Below are positions 23,090 through 34,700 of a DNA stretch of 64,000 nucleotides, piece after piece; the stretch's first letter is position 1, and each line of letters begins with the position of its first letter. Under the pieces are notes generated by a model. That model was not told the origin of the DNA. It saw only the letters and a program-made list of their open reading frames with translations, and searched no databases. Where the stretch lies: positions 620,001-684,000 of the forward strand of contig LNKV01000010.1 of NCBI GenBank assembly GCA_001465935.1, given 5' to 3'. The stretch comes from Clarireedia homoeocarpa (taxonomy: Eukaryota; Ascomycota; Leotiomycetes; Helotiales; Rutstroemiaceae). The translations under genes were made by a program, and so were the position numbers.

Positions 23090-23161
23090 GGACTGCTGGC
23101 GCAACGGTAGCGCGTTCGACTCCAGATCGAAAGGTTATCCGTTCAAATCGGGTGTGGTTCA
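23090..23161 (+). tRNA. tRNA-Trp (CCA anticodon)
   Basis: A complete 72-nt cloverleaf can be drawn. The 7-bp acceptor stem includes three G-U pairs. The D arm is GCGC/GCGC with an AACGGTA loop. The anticodon arm is TTCGA-CTCCAGA-TCGAA with anticodon CCA at 23122-23124. The T arm is ATCCG-TTCAAAT-CGGGT, and the discriminator base is A. No CCA tail is encoded and there is no intron. The anticodon arm looks like that of yeast tRNA-Trp. The G-U-rich acceptor makes a decayed copy possible. Confidence 0.85.
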
Positions 23162-24168
23162 ATACCTCAATAGCTTTCATTTTGCATTTTTCTTGCATCC
23201 AGCAATACTTCACACATATTTGGATAATGAACTTTTGATGTCTCATCACATGGTATTTTATCACCTGTGCTGTGATGTGTCTTGCGTCTTGTCGGCTAAA
23301 GACGTACAACCGAAATTTGACACTTCATTAATTGTTTTTCTGCATTGGATTGAATCATTAATTTTGAAACTGTTCTATATAAGCCTATTTATGAAATTCC
23401 CCTCTTCTTCCTTGCAATCGATCTGTTGGTAGTTCTCGGGAGATCAACCGTCCCACAGTAAAACGGGTTTGAATGCTTGCAAAGATTCATGATTTGCTAT
23501 GGGCTATCTATTTTCCTGTTTGCCAAGCCGTAACAATCGCATATACTCCTGGAAGCGGCAGTCATAGCAAGGAGAGACCATGCAGCCGTCCACCTTCATG
23601 GAATTCTCCGATCATAGTACGGAGAATTAGGGAGCTCAACCTCCAATCAGCGCAGGTGTATTACTGTTTCGCTATGGCGACATCTGTATCCTAATGTTGC
23701 CAAGCTGGCACCACACAGCAACAAAGAAGTACCGGCCTTGCTCATGCACTTTATTTGGAAGGTCTGCGATAAAGTCGTCGTCACCGCCGAGCCTTCGAGC
23801 AGTGGGTATTTTGATCATCATTATGGCTTCATAGCCATTTTGTGAATGTTGTACGCGTGTTCCCTTGTTCTTAGGGTTGATCTTCCGTCCATTTCACGTT
23901 ATCCACCTACTGCATTCTGTCAAATCTGCTTGTGGGAAAAGTTTTCTCATATGGATAAATTCAAGATGCATTACACTCGCAGATACTCAGATCTTGGCGT
24001 TGAAAACGACATTCAGATGTACATCATAGGGAAGAGACGCCATATGGCATTTCCTCGGCGTCACCAAAGGATGAGTAGCCACGAAGAGGTATAAATGGGA
24101 ATCATGACTCTGGTTGATAAACTTCCACTCTCATCCTTTCATTCATTGTAAGAAGTTGTCCGCCCATC
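23162..24168. other. Upstream region of the intradiol dioxygenase gene
   Basis: No supported gene. The final 100 bases hold a TATA box and the leader of the dioxygenase gene. Confidence 0.5.
24090..24096 (+). promoter_or_regulatory. TATA box of the intradiol dioxygenase gene
   Basis: TATAAAT lies 73-79 bases before the ATG at 24169, a usual distance for a fungal TATA-driven, regulated gene. Confidence 0.6.
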
Positions 24169-25569
24169 ATGCATTTCCTACATCTCGCAGTCCCCGTCGT
24201 TCTCTCGTCGGTTCTCGTCGCAGCCCATCCAGGCCATGACATCAAACGAGAAATCGAAGAGCTTCAGAAGGCTCACGAGTATACCAGGCGCGATATCAGC
24301 CATTGCTACTCCAAGCTCAAGGCTCGCGGTATCCACGAGCAGACCGCCAATAGACGGGCCGAAATTCTTAAGGCCGAACGAGAGAAACGCGGCATCACCG
24401 CTGGTATGTTTTTGAACTGTAGCAGTGACATTGATGATTATTGACTCCAACAGAACCCTCTGTACTTAAACTTCGCGAACTTCCCCAACTACTCGATGCT
24501 CGTGATGCCGGCACCGTTCTCAATACTTCTCATCTTTCCTCTGTCACTTACTCCCCCTCTGACGGCTACGGTGCCGTGTTCACTGGCAACCAATCTTGCA
24601 TCTTGGTTCCTGAAGTGACCGAAGGCCCCTACTACGTCTCCGGCGAATACATCCGCAGTGACGTGCGCGAGACCGATATCCAATCTGGCATCGACCTCAT
24701 CATTGATATTCAAGTTATTGATGTGGCGACTTGTGAACCCGTCCCGAATGTCTATGTCGACTTTTGGCATGCGAACGCTACAGGAATCTACAGTGGAATA
24801 ACAGACTCGTCGCGACCGACTAACATTAATGCAACATTTGCGAGAGGTCTGCAGGCTACGGGAGAAGAAGGAGCTGTACAGTTTACGACTTTCTATCCTG
24901 GCCATTATCAAGGAAGAACGACTCATATCCACGTTACTACTCATGTTGATGGAACGTAAGTCTAGATTTCACTCTGTCATTGATCATCTGCTTTTTTCTT
25001 TCTCCTTTGACATTCTCCCTTTTATATTCAGTCCCCTACCCTCACTTCATGTCTTCATCGCACCATCATTACATCTACAAACGAAACCCTGCTAACCTTT
25101 GGATTCATTCTCTTCTCACAGCGCCTTCCCCAACGGAACCTTCCACGGCAGCAACGTCTCCCACATCGGCCAGGTCTTCTTCGACGACAACCTCACAACC
25201 CTCGTCGAGCGCAACCCCCCTTACACCCTCAACACCGCCACCATAACCACAAACGAACAAGACGGCATCTTCCTCGACGAAGCCGCGCTCGGCGACCCCG
25301 TCGTCGAGTACTCGCTCCTCGGCTCCGATGTCACACAAGGTCTTTTCGGCTGGATCGCATTCGGTATCGATCCCAGTAATTCCAAGGCGATTAGTGCGGC
25401 AGCCACGTTGACCAGCGGCGGCGGCGTGTCGAATGGTGGTGGTTGGGGGGGACCTGGAGGACCTGGAGGACCTGGAGGACCCCCACCAAATGGAACGTTT
25501 CCGGGGGGGCCAAGACCGACGAGTACGAGAACTGCGAGTAGTAGCAGCAGCGCGGCGGTGGTGGTTTAG
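24169..25569 (+). CDS. Secreted intradiol ring-cleavage dioxygenase
   Basis: Predicted exons are 24169-24403, 24454-24955 and 25122-25569, giving 394 residues. Introns have GTATGT and GTAAGT donors and CAG acceptors with frame kept. The N-terminus MHFLHLAVPVVLSSVLVAAHP is a signal peptide, so the enzyme is extracellular. The intradiol fold is shown by TEGPYY (134-139), PVPNVYVDFWHANATGIYSG (175-193) and the YPGHYQGRTTHIHV segment (226-239). The predicted Fe(III) ligands are Tyr191, Tyr230, His236 and His238, the family's two-Tyr, two-His set, all present. These enzymes open catechol-type rings between the two hydroxyls. In fungi the secreted class probably acts on phenolics from plant material. 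The tail is Gly/Pro/Ser-rich and low complexity. The nearby monooxygenase and regulator suggest aromatic-compound use. Confidence 0.9.
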
Positions 25570-26065
25570 ATAGAGTGCGCTGACGAATTTAGTATGAGTA
25601 CGTGCTAGTGCGATTACCGAGGCCTTGATGGATGGTGAAGCGAGGGTGGAACAAAAAAGTTGACTGCTTGAAAAGAGGGTTTTTTTTTGGGGGGGGGGGG
25701 CGGAGGGGCTTCTTAAGGGGGCATCGTTCATTCGTTCGTTGACTGGATAGGATTTTATGGAGGCGCAGGACTTGTTATGGTTTACCGTCCATGCGTTTTG
25801 TCACTCGTTCGTATGGGATTGTACTGTACTTCATGCTTAGTTGTAGTTTGTCAGTCTCGAGACAATATCACATTCGTTCGCTACATAATGAGCCATTTGC
25901 CAAAGACATGTATTTATTTCTCTGTGGTGAGAATGTATATATTCAACTAGCATATTAAAATCAATTTGGTATATGATATCACGTACTGCCCAGAACATAA
26001 TCCAATTCCCGAACAAATACCACCGGAAAGACGCCCAGTCCAGAATCATCAGTTCTGGTATCCAT
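25570..26065. other. Convergent 3' intergenic region
   Basis: Holds the 3' ends of the dioxygenase (+) and the FAD monooxygenase (-). It contains a T8/G12 homopolymer junction near 25681-25700. No gene seen. Confidence 0.6.
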
Positions 26066-27298
26066 CTACACCCCCGTCCAATCATACACCGGCATCTCCG
26101 AATGCTCCTCCTCCCCTCCCGGAAAAAGTCTATGCAGCTTCGTCTTCCCTACAAACCACAACAGCGAATCCCTGACCCTCAACCCCGCCCTCGTCTGCGG
26201 AAACATCATCTGCGGGAACAGCGACGGAATATCCCCCGACTTGTCAACCACCGCACGAAAAACACCTTCGTATCTCTTCAACGCCTCGGGCACATCGTCC
26301 CCGCTTTGCATTTGGGAGAGCTCCCCAGCGAGTACATATGCTCCTTCGATCGCTAGACTCGTCGCCACGCCAAATGTCGCCCATGCCGCATCGCCTAGTA
26401 CGCATGCACGCTGGTTAGTCCATTGAGGGAGTTTAATTAGCGCGGCGCGGCTCATGTAGAAGTCGTCTGCTTGATCCATTCCCTCCAGCACGCGTTGGGC
26501 TTGCCATCCGGCGTCGTGGAAATACGCATGTAGCATGCGTTTCGTGGCTTCAGGCCCCTTGTTCAGAGCTTCTTCGACGACCTGATCACGTGCTCCGCGG
26601 GCGGACTTGGTGATGCAGAGGTAGACGCCCATGGTGGAGGGGTTGCGGTGAGGGCGGATCATGATGCCGAGACCTTGGGGGGAGTTGTAGATTTGCCAGA
26701 CGTTGGTGTCGCTTGGAAGGCGGGGAATGCTGAAGTAGGCGTTGTATTGGCCGAGGAAATTGTAGCTGCTTTTGAGGCTGGCTTCGTCGAGGATTAGGGA
26801 GCGGGTTCGGGAGGTGGAGCCGTCGGCAGCGACTACGAGATCGTAGGTGTCTTGTGAGCCGCTGGTGAAAGAGACGGCGACGTTTTTGTCTTGCTGCTCG
26901 AGTGATTTGACGGAGTCTCCATACATGTATCGGATGTTGTCTAAACCTTCTGTGGCTTGCATGAAAAGACGTGATAGGTCTCCTCGAAGGATTTCATACT
27001 CGGCAGTGAATGAATCTCCCTTGCCAAATAGGGCGAGGGGCTTTCCTGAGGCACTCAAGAACTGCGTTCCTTCTTCCGTCGTAGAGCAGTCACGAACAGC
27101 ATCAAGCAGTCCCATTTTCTTCACTATCTCAATGGCGGACCCGCGAATATCAACTGCTTGACCAGTGACTCGTGGAACAGGTGATCGTTCAATGATGGTA
27201 ATGGAAGCACGGAGACGCGTTCTGGTAAGCCAGTATGCGAGACATGGTCCTGCTACACCTGCTCCTGATATAAGGACTTTTAGCTGAGGCGCAGGCAT
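26066..27298 (-). CDS. FAD-dependent aromatic-type monooxygenase (PHBH fold)
   Basis: Single exon, 410 residues, ATG at 27298. It is a flavoprotein hydroxylase of the p-hydroxybenzoate hydroxylase fold, which uses NAD(P)H and O2 to hydroxylate aromatic or polycyclic substrates. Visible motifs are the dinucleotide-binding Gly pattern at residues 12-17 (GAGVAG) with Glu37 ending strand 2, Arg105 in ILRGDL, the DG motif at 159-160 (VVAADGSTSRTR) and the GD motif at 302-303 (ACVLGDAAW). Length is typical. There is no signal peptide or membrane anchor. It runs head-to-head with the Zn2Cys6 regulator gene and tail-to-tail with the dioxygenase gene, so an aromatic catabolic or modifying role is likely. 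The substrate is not deducible; TetX-like or zeaxanthin-epoxidase-like relatives have very different ones. Confidence 0.9.
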   Translation of the reverse strand: MPAPQLKVLISGAGVAGPCLAYWLTRTRLRASITIIERSPVPRVTGQAVDIRGSAIEIVKKMGLLDAVRDCSTTEEGTQFLSASGKPLALFGKGDSFTAEYEILRGDLSRLFMQATEGLDNIRYMYGDSVKSLEQQDKNVAVSFTSGSQDTYDLVVAADGSTSRTRSLILDEASLKSSYNFLGQYNAYFSIPRLPSDTNVWQIYNSPQGLGIMIRPHRNPSTMGVYLCITKSARGARDQVVEEALNKGPEATKRMLHAYFHDAGWQAQRVLEGMDQADDFYMSRAALIKLPQWTNQRACVLGDAAWATFGVATSLAIEGAYVLAGELSQMQSGDDVPEALKRYEGVFRAVVDKSGDIPSLFPQMMFPQTRAGLRVRDSLLWFVGKTKLHRLFPGGEEEHSEMPVYDWTGV

Positions 27299-27718
27299 CT
27301 TTCGTGGTCGTTGGTGGGAGTTTTATTTCTGAGATTTTGGAGTGGGATGAGGAATGTCGTTGAGGAACATGTTGAGCTTTTATACTCAAAAGCCACGCAA
27401 GGCAACATCCACTCTCTTCTCATAGATGTTCCATGCAAACAAGCATGCAATCCTTCAAAGAAGTCATTGCCGTCATGGATCGGTCTCGGTCATGCATCTT
27501 TGAAAACGATAGGGGAAAGAGCAGCAGCCGCTCGGATATTTTGAGGCTAGGGAGAGAATTTGAGTTCGGTGATTTTGACATCCGACGTCCGAGATTCCCA
27601 CCAACCAGGAGACAGTATTTCCTCCATTGTGGAGCTGTAGGCATTCATCACTATGTAGGGTAGTTGTTCGTGAGATTGAATCGCTGGCACAATCCAATTA
27701 AAATGCAGGTTGCCAATA
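27299..27718. promoter_or_regulatory. Shared divergent promoter of the monooxygenase and Zn2Cys6 regulator
   Basis: The 420-bp spacer separates two divergent start codons. A TATAAAA box for the monooxygenase lies on the minus strand at 27378-27384, about 80 bases before its ATG. No CGG-N-CCG pair of the type bound by Zn2Cys6 factors was confidently identified by eye. Confidence 0.6.
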
Positions 27719-30133
27719 ATGGAAAATTCTACTTCCTCGTCAAAGGTCTCGGTGACGAAGCCAACTTTTGCATGCATTCGCTGCTTCGAGCGAAAAGTCA
27801 AATGCGACAAACAGAATCCATGCAATTCTTGTGTCAGGCACAATGTGCAGTGTGTTCCACGTGAATCGAGGCCGCCTCGGAGGATGAGGAAGACTGTCCA
27901 GGACAACCTTGTGGATGAGAGATTGAAACGATATGAAGCGTTGCTTCGGGAGAAAGGCATCGATCCTAATCAGACTCCTGGCAAATCCGACGCTGGACGC
28001 ATTCATAATCCAGAGACGTATGAGCAGGCCTCGCATGAGCAAGTCTCGCAATCGTCAGCAACGTTGAATCCAAAGGAGCCACAGAAAACGGTGTTCATGC
28101 CGGTGCTACTGCAAGGGCAGAAGGGGACGAAGCTGGTTGATAAGTATGTATTGTATGTGGGATTGCGATGAACGAAACTAACTCCAAGCAGTAGCTTGTG
28201 GTCGAGGCTGGCGGAAGAGGTGCGATGCCCTATGGCCGCTGACGCTCTCACAGTACTTCGGTAGATATGCAGATGCTGATTTTGCCGTTAGATTCACGAT
28301 GCCGATGATGTACTGGAAGAGGATTCTGGGAATTATTCAAGTGAAGACATAAAATCTGATGATGACTTTGGCTATATCTTAGGATCCACACCGCGCATTG
28401 CACCCCCATCACACCCGCCAGCGGACATCATATTGCAGTTATGGAGAACTTTCTGCAAAAATGTGGATCCCCTCACCAAGATGGTGCATATACCAAGTTT
28501 GCAGCTTGCCATAGAAAAAGCAATCACAAATATTGAGCGCATTCCCCGCGGATTTGAAGCATTGATGTTCGCTATATACAGTTTAGCAGTTGTCTCACTC
28601 ACAGACGAGCAATGCAAGGAGCTATATGGAGAAAGCCGAGAAAAGTTACTTAGCCGTTATGTAGCCGCCACAAAGGTAGCATTGCAGCGTGCTAAATTCA
28701 TGGGCACCAACAGTCTGGTTGTCCTACAGGCACTAGTATTTCACATCCTTTGCGTGAGAGACTTCTACGATTCTCGCACGATGTGGAGTCTGACTGGAGT
28801 TGCAATGCGAGTGGCGGAGGGAATGGGCATGCAACGTGATGGTGTTTTACTAGGGTTGTCGCCCTTCGAAACCGAGATCCGTCGACGTGTCTGGTGGCAG
28901 CTTAAAATGCATGATTTTCGCGCCGCAGAGCTCAATGGTCAGTCTAAATTCCGGATTTTCGAATTCGATGAGACGCCACCTAAAAAGGCTGCAAATGTTA
29001 ATGATTGCGATCTATGGCCTACGATGCCATCACCCCCCGTTGAAACAACGAAACCGACTGAGATGATCTGGTGTGTGTTGAGATCAGATCTTGCTACCTT
29101 CGCCGCTGAACAAATAGCAAAAATGAAAAATGCAACCAAGTCCAAGTTTACATCTGACGAATACGCGGCCGTGGATGACTTGAAAATGAAGGATGACTTT
29201 ATCAAGGGCTTGGAAGATATGCTTGAGATGAAGTACTTGCGGTTTTGCGACCCCTCTCAGCCATTACAGTTTTTGACTCTGCTTGGCGCCCGCATCTCAA
29301 CCAACATCGTTCGATTCGTAGCCCATCATCCACGAAGATGGTCAAAACTAGATCATGTGGCTCCGGCAGAACAACAGTTTGTTTGGGATATCTCCATGAA
29401 CATTTTGGAGCAACTTAACATGTTACAAGCTAACCCACAGCTTCAATGCTACGCCTGGAGCGTGCCCTACGTCATTCCATGGCATGTAGTTATCCACGTT
29501 CTCGATACAATTCGAGTCAATCCTCTCCATGTGGACGCTACGAAAGCTTGGAGTCTCCTCACTGCACTGTATATGAATAACCAGGATACTTTACTGAGAA
29601 ACAATAATCAACCAATCTATGTGGCGATTGGAAATCTTTGCTTAAGAGCGTTCGACGCCCGCACAGCCGCCCCAACACAAGCGAATGGCAAGGTACCAGA
29701 ACCACCGGAATTTATAACCAAGCTGCGAGAATTGCGTCGAGTCGCAAAAGCCAAAAAGAACGCAGCACTCGCAGCAAAGAGGAAGGAAAAAACTGCAGGC
29801 CTACAAAATACGTCGATAACCACAACCATTGAGGCAAACAACCCCGCTTCTGCAGCTTCCCCGGCCTATACTGAGCGACTACACCACCAACAGACAACTA
29901 GCCAAGGTCCCGGTAATACAAGAAATAATGCAGATTCTTTCTGGCTCAGTCAAAATCTCGACGGCGTCTTCACCAATGGAGCGGCAGATTTGGATATGAC
30001 TGATACGGATATGGATGTTACTTTTGCTCAGGATGCCTGGCTGGATAATACGGCTGGGAATGGGATTGATTGGTCGCAGTGGGATGCTTGGTTTGGTAAT
30101 GCGCAACCTTTGCCTTCGAATCATAGCGCGTGA
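27719..30133 (+). CDS. Zn2Cys6 transcription factor with fungal-specific domain
   Basis: Predicted exons are 27719-28143, 28192-28219 and 28292-30133, giving 764 residues. The middle exon is only 28 bases but restores the conserved link that reads SLWSRLAEE before an acidic segment. The ATG at 27719 is the first in frame. The DNA-binding zinc cluster is complete: Cys19, 22, 29, 35, 38 and 45 (CX2CX6CX5CX2CX6C), followed by basic residues and a short helix (LVDERLKRYEALLREKG). The fungal-specific transcription factor domain occupies roughly residues 230-520 (WRTFCKNVDPLTKMVHIPS; MAxRVAEGMGMQRDG; EIRRRVWWQL). The C-terminus is Asp/Trp-rich (QDAWLDN, IDWSQWDAWFG), resembling an activation domain. 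It probably regulates the adjacent monooxygenase, inferred from arrangement only. Confidence 0.9.
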
Positions 30134-31759
30134 ATTGGCGGGGCTGGTGGTTACTTTCAGTATTGTGACTTTTGGGGAAAGGAGGGGATGAAAGTATATG
30201 GATTTAGACTTGATGGGTAGTATATACTTGTGCATTTTGTAGAGCTGCATAGTACAGATACATGACTGCTGGAACTGGTTCATAATTCATCCTTCTGCTA
30301 AATGCCTAACTATGGCATGTATCTTAGACTACTTTGTTCAATAGTTTCAGGTCCTGGTATCTCCGTGGAAAAGACTTTCTTCTCAAGTGCCTGATACTCG
30401 CGGCCTCACCAAAAATAAGGTGGGAAGGTCGTGTATGGCACTCTAGGGGGGATACGTATACAAGCGGATCACGTGAAAATCATATGCCATCGCAAAACCT
30501 TTTCGCGAACCTTGACATCAATCAATCATTCTGCATCCCTTACTTCCACTGCCACGAACCTTCGGAACGCGGGATTGCATCAATAGCCGGATAATTTTAA
30601 TTACGTGCGATTTGTTCTCGCAAAGATAAAGCTCATTAGAGGCATTGTAGGCCCCCCTCCATTTGAGTTAGAATGGGAGCATGGAGGTGGCTCAACCTGA
30701 GATTATGCTTCAGCCGGGAAGTTGTTCAGTGAGAATTTACCCCAAATGAAGCGATATCTTCATTTCTAATACATAGTGGAGTGTTTGCCAGTGAAGTTTT
30801 CGATCAATCTAGGCACTGATTCTGCCGGTATGAAGGGGAATCGTATTTCAGCGCTAATACATCCCAAGCTTCGATCACTAATCCAAATCTGCCCCGAATC
30901 TTTTCCATATACGTACTCGCTGAGCAGGCCGCTCCTGCTGCGTCGAGGGCGAAGAATGAAGATCCATTTCCACATGCCTTGGCGTGTCAACAAACCAGAT
31001 GTGGGCATCACGTGAGCATGGTTTTACGACCACTTGGATATTGTATTGACCGGTTAACTAGTTACAAGTATTTCCTAAGGATTAACTTATAAAAGTTATA
31101 CCGATGCGGCGTTCGGCATGCGTTATGTATAGGTAAGTTGAAATGGTCTTGGTCAGAGTCAGTGTGAGTACACTTTGTCCTGCAGCTCGTGATGGCGTTC
31201 TTGACAATGAGGTTTTCTTGGCTGTCTTCTAAGTGCGTCGAATTTAAATCGTGAATCCCTCGGGTTTCCGCGGCGTCAGTGGACCGACCGTATCTGACAT
31301 ATATCTTGGAGATGTCGAATTATATCAATTAAACTTGCTCTGCAGGCGGCAATTGGTCTCATCAATTGTTGAAATACCCATCACTATATGTCGAATTTTG
31401 ATTGAGTGTTTCGAAGCAAGTGATCTTATCACATTCCTGTATAAGAATTTTTGTCAACTCTGAGCCATGCCAGAGACCGCTCATTCCTCGTCCCGGACAA
31501 TCTCCCGTTCCAGTGTTCCTCATCCTATGGGCGCGTCGTATCATACGCATGGTATCTCTTGAGACGGAGCAGACGCCATTTGCATTCTCCCTCGCAACAA
31601 CAATACCATTCTATATAGCCGCCAATCCCTTACAAAAAGTTCTTTACAAACTTTCAGTCACTCACTTCAGAAGGATCTCTAGTATTGCCATCTTCAGACG
31701 ATACCAAACCTTCAAATAACACTTATTAGAGTTATTCAAAGTTAACATAGACAAGGACT
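30134..31759. other. Upstream region of the Ser/Thr-rich wall-protein gene
   Basis: About 1.6 kb with the 3' end of the regulator gene and the promoter of the large wall protein. Short open frames have no domains. TATATAG near 31612-31618 could be the TATA element, about 145 bases before the ATG. Confidence 0.5.
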
Positions 31760-34700
31760 ATGCGTCTGCTTTCATTTTCGCGAGGCTTGCTGCCATTGGT
31801 AGCTTGCGGCATCGCAGTTGTTAACACCCAATCAGTTCAGACCATCTACTCAAGTATTATTCGTTACAAAATTTCGATTGTTCCACAGTATACAACTATC
31901 ACTGAGACAAGCTATTCTATCATCAATGTCACCGGACCACAAGTTGTTCATACCGAATATGTCCAGGTTACTCAGAACAGATTCAGAACAACAACAGTTG
32001 CAGGAGGTGAGACAAGCTACCGTCAGGCTTTATACTTTCTAACTTTCAATTAGGTATTTCTACTGTGACCGTTACTGAGCCAGCCAATCAAATCACTATT
32101 GTCCAAAGTGGCGATGTCACCCTTTCTGAGTGTACGGCCACAATTACCGAAGCTCCATCAGGATTCCCGCTGGGTGGAACAGTTATCACCGAGACGGTGA
32201 CCTATTCCGGCGTCACCGAAACAGTGACCAACGCAGGTGCTACAGAAACCATCACTGAAGGAGGATGTTCCAGCTCATTGTCTTCGCAAGCGCCCTCTAC
32301 CACTGAACCGCCAATGTCGATTACCATATCTTCTGCCGAATCGAGCGCCGAGGCGTCGAGTAGTATTCCACCGATTAGTAACACGGTTTCGGGAGAAACG
32401 ACGTCGACAGAAACAATTTACTCTAGTGGATTCCTTACAGAGACCCTAGGAGTGAGTACTATAGCGGATACGAGCACTACGACGGAGGCGAGCACTGTAG
32501 CGAATGCGAGCACTACGACAGAGGCGAGCACTGCAGCGGAGAGCTTGACTACTGAAATCTTCTCCTCTCAAGTGCTCTCTACTACTGAGCCGCCAATATC
32601 GGCTACTATATCTTTTGCCGAATCGAGCGCCGAGGCGTCGAGTAGTATTCCACCGATTAGTAACGTGGTTTCGGGAGAAACGACGTTGACAGAAACGACT
32701 TACTCTAGTGGATTCCTTACAGAGACCCCGGGACTGAGTACTATAGCGGATACGAGCACTATAGCAGATGCGAGCACTACGACGGAGGCAAGTACTACGG
32801 CGGAGAGCTTGACTACTGAAGTCTTCTCCTCTCAAGTGCCTTCTGCTACTGAGCCGCCAATCTCAGTATTTATATCTTCTACCGAATCGAGTGTGGAGGC
32901 GTCGAGCGCGGAGGCATCTAGTAGTATTCCACCGATCAATAACGTGGTTTCGGGAGAAACAACATCGACAGAAATAACTTACTCCAGCGACTTCCTTACA
33001 GAGACCCCAGGAGTGAGTACTATAGCGGATGCGAGCACTACGGCGGAGGTAAGTACTACGGCGGAGAGCTTGACTACTGAAGTCCTCTCCTCTCAAGTGC
33101 TCTCTACCACTGAGCCGCTAATCTCAGTAATCATATCTTCTACTGAATCAAGTATAGAGGCGTCGAGCACGGAGGCATCTAGCACGGAGGCATCCAGTAG
33201 TATTCCACCGACCAATAATGTAGTTTCGGGAGAAACAACGTCGACAGAAATAAGTTACTCCAGTGCATTCCCCACAGAGACCTTAGTAGCAAGTACTATA
33301 GCGGAAGGCTCGACTACTGAAATCTTCTCCTCGCAAGTGCCCTCTACCACTGAGCAACCAGTATTTTCAAGCATATTGCCTACCGAATCTAGTACAGAAG
33401 TATCGAGCAGCATTCCACCAGTCAATAATGTGGTTTCAGGGGAAACGACGTCAACAGAACTTACTTCCTCTACCGAAAACACTACTACTGAGGCCCCGGG
33501 AGCCAGCACCACAGCGGAGGAATCAAGTACTGAAGTCATCTCTGCATCATTTACTCACTCTGCATCATTTACTCAAATTCTGGTTGTTTCTACGGAGGAA
33601 CCAGTTGCTACGTCCAGCGGAGAGCCCGTGGTATCTACTGAACTTCCTGTTACTTCCACAGAGAATTCAGTCACGACATCCGCTGGATTAGTTACTACAC
33701 TCAGCGGAGAATCTGTGATATCCACTGAAGTCTCACTCACTTCTACATTGGAACCCATCGTGACATCCACAGTGGAAATTACCATATCCTCAGGAGAAAG
33801 TGCTACATCCAGCGAAGAATCCGCGATATCTACTGAAAATCCAAATATTTCTACTGGCGAGCCTGAAATGACTTCGACTAAGATCCCTGAAGGCTCGACT
33901 ACCTTAATTGAAGAGCCAGTCACTTCCACTGAAACTCTAATCACTTCCACGGAGGAATCTCTCCCATCTTCTACTGGTATACCGCCAGCCAATAACGTCG
34001 TCTCTGGAGAGACAACAACAACAACCGACATTTCCGTCGAGTCAAGTACTTTGATTGTGGAGCCCGCCACGTCGACTGAGGCCCTAGGAGCAACAAGCAC
34101 CTTTATTGGAGAGCCCGCAACCTCAACCCAAGCACCCGTCGAGACGAGCACTGGAATCACGGAACTGGTAACGTCTACCGAAGCTCCGGCTGGTGGGAGC
34201 GCGTCGGTTGAGGAGCCCCCCACGACTACTGAAATTGTACCTGAAACAAGCACCTCAATTGGAGAGCCGTCAGTAACCACTGAAATAGTACCCAGCTCGA
34301 CTGACGTGTTTATCGCTCCTACCACGGAAATTACCGATGAGTCGAGCACTCTAGTTGGAGAACCTGCAACATCAACTGGGAGCTCTGTAGAACCAACCAC
34401 TTCCATTGGGGGACCAGAAACTTCGACAGAAATCGTGGGAGAATCAACTACTTTGATTAACGAGCCTCCAACGTCTATATCACAACCCAGCTCTACCGAA
34501 GAAGTGGTTTCATCTACAACAGAGTCTCCAGAGGAATCAACCGGAATACCTCCCATTAACAACAATGTCTCCGGCACCACATTAAGTACCACAGGTGTTG
34601 CACCTGAAGTCACAAGCTTCATATCGGAGGTTCCACCTTCGACAACATCGCAAGAGCGAACCACGAGCACAAATCTGTACAACTTTAATTGCCCAACTCT

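Noticed and set aside
25105..25731. 208-codon frame antisense to the intradiol dioxygenase
   Set aside because: Shadow of a GC-rich exon; the sense protein has all catalytic residues.
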